This document shows, piece by piece, positions 30,462 through 33,220 of a DNA stretch of 33,220 bases (positions are counted from its first letter, which is position 1; each line of letters starts with the position of its first letter). The position numbers and the translations under genes were made by a program. The DNA comes from Bacteroidota bacterium (GTDB taxonomy: Bacteria; Bacteroidota; Bacteroidia; Chitinophagales; Chitinophagaceae). The stretch spans positions 1 through 33,220 of the forward strand of contig JAFAAT010000108.1 of assembly GCA_023426425.1 (NCBI GenBank), given 5' to 3'. The notes under the pieces are model-generated. The model worked only from the letters and a program-made list of their open reading frames with translations. It had not been told where the DNA came from and ran no database searches.

Positions 30462-32208
30462 CCAACTGGGCGAGCTGGGAGTCCAGGCGTATCAGCTGCA
30501 TCTTAGATTGTGCAGTCGCTGGCAGTGATTTGTAGTATTCAATTCCTTGTTGGAGATTCGTCTTGAACAAGGCAAAGTGTTTTTTTTGTTTTTCCGTTAA
30601 TGGTGCACCACATTCTGCTATCTGGTTTCTCAGGTAGTCTATGTATAGCCCGAGCTCGTTGATGAACATATGCGCGCGCTCTAAGCTGTTACGGATGGAT
30701 GTTCTGCCATAAATATGATCCACCATCTGCTTCAGCGTAAATACTCCTGAAAAGTAGGCGAGGTTGGGGCCTGGGCAGATGGCGACAGCAGACATCTTAT
30801 GAGGTATGGGTATTTCGTTTTTGAGCCTGACAGATGCGGTAAGTCCTTCACAAAGACAATCCTTTTCCCCGATTTTTTCCAATGCTATTTCTAACTGGGC
30901 TCCGTTCAGGCCAGAATCCCTGAGCTGTTTTTCTTTAAGGTTCTGATACTGACGTGAGGCAGTACAAATAGGTAGTTCTGTGAACTCTGTATTGCTGGAG
31001 AGATATTTTTTGTAGCATGGACTTCCCGGCCTCTTCTTTTCTATCCTGGTTTTTCTTTGCGCTTCTGAGGAGCTGTGTCTGAAGTTGTGGAAAGGCACCC
31101 CAAGGGGGGAAGCATTGCTGAGGAAGAAGTCTTCCTTTTTCGCGCTTGCGAGCTGTGCGAGTGTAGCTTCATCTACATTAGTAGCTTCAGGCACGAGGAG
31201 AAACGGGCTCCCCCATCCAACACTATCGAGCTGGTACCAATCGAGCAGGAACCTGTGTTCCTGTGCAGTGCCGACACCACCCTGCGCGGTAAGCTTTTGT
31301 TGCGGCACCTGCCTGAAGGGACGGCGGCCTTTGTGAGTTAATGCTTCATTGCAGATCGTGTATAGTTCTTTGGTAAGGGCGGTGCGGTTTTCCCGGAAGT
31401 TTTCAAGTATTGGCCCCATAAGCAGGCCGTCGGTGGCGAATGCATGACCACCACAGTTTAGTCCTGATTCGATTCTGAATTCTGAGATCCACAAGCCCTT
31501 TTTAGCAAAGATCTTTCCCTGTACCAGTGCGGAGCGGTAGTCACTAACTTTCAGAATGATCTTTTTCTTCACCAGGCCGTTTTCATCAGGGTAGAAGTCG
31601 TCGAACTGTTCAGCATAGTTATACAGCCGTGGATTGTAGCCGGCGGAGAAGACAACTGAGGAGGTAAGTTCACTATTGGCAAATCCCCGCAACGCTGAAA
31701 GGGCATCTGAGAACTCATCCGGGAGTCTCTCACCTGTCCTGGTATAGCGAGGATTATCCACTTTAGCCATGATGTTTACATCTATGCTGCCAGCTACAAT
31801 ATATTTTCTAAGATGAAGCTGAAGGTCCTGTTTTTCGGTTAATTCGGGTAGTGCAAGCATCCGCAGGTACATCTTTTTTCCTGGTGCGTCTTCAGGCAAC
31901 AGTTCGAAGTACCTGGTAAGATCACTGTCTGGTTCGAAAGGCATAAGTTTCAAATCCAGCAGCTGTGCCTGGACAATGTCATTTACCAGGTTCAGGTAGG
32001 CAGTGATCCTTCTGGCGCGCGCGTCCGTCGCATCTTCCCTGATAGGCGTAAAAGGTACTCCATATACCCCGGAGTAGTGGCGACGCAGGTCATCAAGAAG
32101 TTCATCCTCAATAATCGAGATTACGGAAGAGATGCCGAACCGGGCGACTTTGATCGGAGTATCGATGCTAAAGCCAAGTCCGAGGACAGGTATATGAAAT
32201 GAATGCAT
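30451..32208 (-). CDS. Uncharacterised TIM-barrel-like protein with Cys cluster
   Basis: A 585-residue soluble protein. IPVLGLGFSIDTPIKVARFG at the N-terminus, GLNCGGHAFATDG (about 249-261) and AQGGVGTAQEHRFLL (308-322) followed by VGWGSPFLLVPEAT are reminiscent of FMN-binding TIM-barrel enzymes of the nitronate monooxygenase type, where GGH and glycine-rich loops hold the flavin. The C-terminal half has several Cys (398, 415, 451, 453, 478) that could bind an Fe-S cluster or metal. I cannot name the family. The start ATG is clear, and there is no signal peptide. No operon partner is visible. Confidence 0.6.
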   Translation of the reverse strand: MHSFHIPVLGLGFSIDTPIKVARFGISSVISIIEDELLDDLRRHYSGVYGVPFTPIREDATDARARRITAYLNLVNDIVQAQLLDLKLMPFEPDSDLTRYFELLPEDAPGKKMYLRMLALPELTEKQDLQLHLRKYIVAGSIDVNIMAKVDNPRYTRTGERLPDEFSDALSALRGFANSELTSSVVFSAGYNPRLYNYAEQFDDFYPDENGLVKKKIILKVSDYRSALVQGKIFAKKGLWISEFRIESGLNCGGHAFATDGLLMGPILENFRENRTALTKELYTICNEALTHKGRRPFRQVPQQKLTAQGGVGTAQEHRFLLDWYQLDSVGWGSPFLLVPEATNVDEATLAQLASAKKEDFFLSNASPLGVPFHNFRHSSSEAQRKTRIEKKRPGSPCYKKYLSSNTEFTELPICTASRQYQNLKEKQLRDSGLNGAQLEIALEKIGEKDCLCEGLTASVRLKNEIPIPHKMSAVAICPGPNLAYFSGVFTLKQMVDHIYGRTSIRNSLERAHMFINELGLYIDYLRNQIAECGAPLTEKQKKHFALFKTNLQQGIEYYKSLPATAQSKMQLIRLDSQLAQLVTG

Positions 32209-32336
32209 AGTGTGCTTTGAAATTATTCACCGGAAAGGTGCTAAGTTCAAGGCTGCGACATCCACAAAACATGACGACGATCAGTAAAAAGATGAACTGT
32301 CGTTAGTCATTTGTTTTCGAAGTAGAATGTCAATGC

Positions 32337-33220
32337 TTATTCCGGGGTTTGCTGTCGTTCGGCAAGTCCAAGTTTCTGAATCTTTTTTCTATCGCCGACG
32401 ATCCATACGGCGTCCTGCCATTCAAAGACCATGGAAGATTCCGGGTTCAGTATGCGCTGGTTCTTACGTTCGATGCCGACGACCAGTCCGTCTGTGCGCT
32501 CCCTGATCTTTGAGTCGCCAATGCTGAGACCTTTAAGCTTGTTGAATTCGTCTACTACAATTTTTTGTAGTACGATATCTTCAACGTGAGGTTGGGTGGA
32601 TTCAATACTTTCCACAGAATCGAATACCGGTTTGAATGCCTTCATCTGTTCTTCTGTAGCTATAATGCCTGCGTGGTCATAAGGGAGCAGGCGATTGAAC
32701 CTGCCGGGGGCATGAATTAACTTATCTCCTCTTTTGATATAGGCGATGTTTATACCATAGGTTTCCCGCCACTGCAACTCCATCAGTGTTTTGCCTATGT
32801 ATTCTGCGTGGGGGTTTACTTCAAGGTCAGAAATATAGGCGGACCAGGGAGCAAGCTCCAGCTGGATGTCTGCATTTTTCTGAATTACATCCAGGCGCAA
32901 CTTGTCTTTTACAGCTTCTTCGTCTTCGCGTGCATTGAGGTTGGAGATAAAGCGAGATTCGATGCGATGATAGAAAGCCTGTATCCTGCGGGAGAATAGG
33001 TAGAAAATCACTATCGATGTAGGTATCGCAATAAATACTGCAGTTCTGGTGCTGAACATCTGGTCCACCCAGAAGCCCAGAAGCAGAATTCCAATTACAT
33101 AGCGGGCAATTTCGATAACAAGCAAGGGTCCGTGGTTGAATTTTTTGTCAAGCCATAGTTCTTTATATGCGAGCTTATCAGGCTTGTTTGCAACCAGTGC
33201 CCAGAAGAATGGGGCTGCAG
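32337..33220 (-). CDS. CPA2-type cation:proton antiporter, C-terminal part (partial)
   Basis: The frame stays open to the window edge, so this is the end of a larger gene whose 5' part lies outside. The first visible residues (AAPFFWALVANKPDK, then a pair of membrane segments, IVIFYLFSR) belong to the end of a transport domain. Two RCK/TrkA-C-like regulatory domains follow: about NPHAEYIGKTLMELQWRETYGI through LLPYDHAGI, and KLKGLSIGDSKIRERTDGLVV to the C-terminus. This is the layout of KefB-like monovalent cation:proton antiporters, which help with K+ or Na+ and pH balance. The apparent start at 33125 is a TTG codon inside the gene. Confidence 0.78.
   Translation of the reverse strand, partial: AAPFFWALVANKPDKLAYKELWLDKKFNHGPLLVIEIARYVIGILLLGFWVDQMFSTRTAVFIAIPTSIVIFYLFSRRIQAFYHRIESRFISNLNAREDEEAVKDKLRLDVIQKNADIQLELAPWSAYISDLEVNPHAEYIGKTLMELQWRETYGINIAYIKRGDKLIHAPGRFNRLLPYDHAGIIATEEQMKAFKPVFDSVESIESTQPHVEDIVLQKIVVDEFNKLKGLSIGDSKIRERTDGLVVGIERKNQRILNPESSMVFEWQDAVWIVGDRKKIQKLGLAERQQTPE

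Noticed and set aside
32271..32284. ATGAC-N4-ATCAG upstream of the 585-residue protein gene
   Set aside because: Only the TGA-N6-TCA core matches; about eight such cores are expected by chance in the window.
33040..33125. A gene start at 33125 for the antiporter-like protein
   Set aside because: The codon is TTG inside a frame that stays open to the window edge and encodes antiporter-like residues, so the gene is cut by the window.

Overview
The window looks like a chromosomal stretch from a Bacteroidota bacterium, most likely of the Chitinophaga type. The reasons are TonB receptors with an N-terminal carboxypeptidase-regulatory-like domain, an HYC_CC_PP protein, many lipoproteins of the 'SC' signal type, a glycine-rich single-RRM RNA-binding protein, few Shine-Dalgarno sites, and several perfect Bacteroidota -7 elements (TAnnTTTG) just upstream of genes. 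The species assignment is inference. No tRNA, rRNA, CRISPR array or insertion sequence was recognised.

Layout. 1-6000 is ordinary chromosome: a TSUP permease, two lipoproteins, a decayed DUF1801 fragment, an RRM protein, a DUF72 protein and a tandem OmpA-domain protein. 6040-9128 is a metal (probably copper) acquisition set: TonB receptor, HMA-domain protein and HYC_CC_PP protein. 9290-13078 holds a FlK-like thioesterase, an acetyl-CoA hydrolase/CoA-transferase, a PLP-dependent decarboxylase and a fasciclin lipoprotein. 13129-23194 is a nitric oxide island: a Crp/Fnr regulator; a divergent operon of NorC-like, NorB-like, MbnP-like and MbnH-like proteins; hemerythrin plus an Fe-S Rrf2 regulator of NsrR type; then an operon of a membrane protein, DUF2249-RIC (ScdA/YtfE type), a DUF2249 protein, a second membrane haem-copper-like protein and a MIP18-type Fe-S assembly factor. 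23569-29901 (minus strand) is a complete clade II (Sec-type) nitrous oxide reductase cluster: cytochrome c, nosZ, an unnamed membrane gene, nosL, nosD, nosF and nosY. 30222-33220 has a small lipoprotein, a large uncharacterised TIM-barrel-like protein and the C-terminal part of a CPA2 cation:proton antiporter that runs off the window.

How it fits together. The window encodes reduction of NO to N2O and of N2O to N2, plus sensing and repair of NO damage; no nitrate or nitrite reductase is present. Two DNA motifs tie the genes together. A palindrome TGAC-N4-GTCA (Crp/Fnr geometry) occurs between crp and norC (twice), upstream of the nos operon, upstream of the HMA-TonB operon and upstream of the fasciclin gene. 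A second motif, GACAAAAAyGTCCGTAAT, precedes the hemerythrin-rrf2 pair and the following repair operon; a related palindrome lies in the nos promoter. My main proposal is a two-regulator network (Crp and Rrf2) that joins NO reduction, Fe-S repair, N2O respiration and copper supply. The NorB-like protein lacks the third active-site histidine and the NorB glutamate, and shares its operon with an MbnP/MbnH pair, so it may be an unusual NO-handling haem-copper enzyme.
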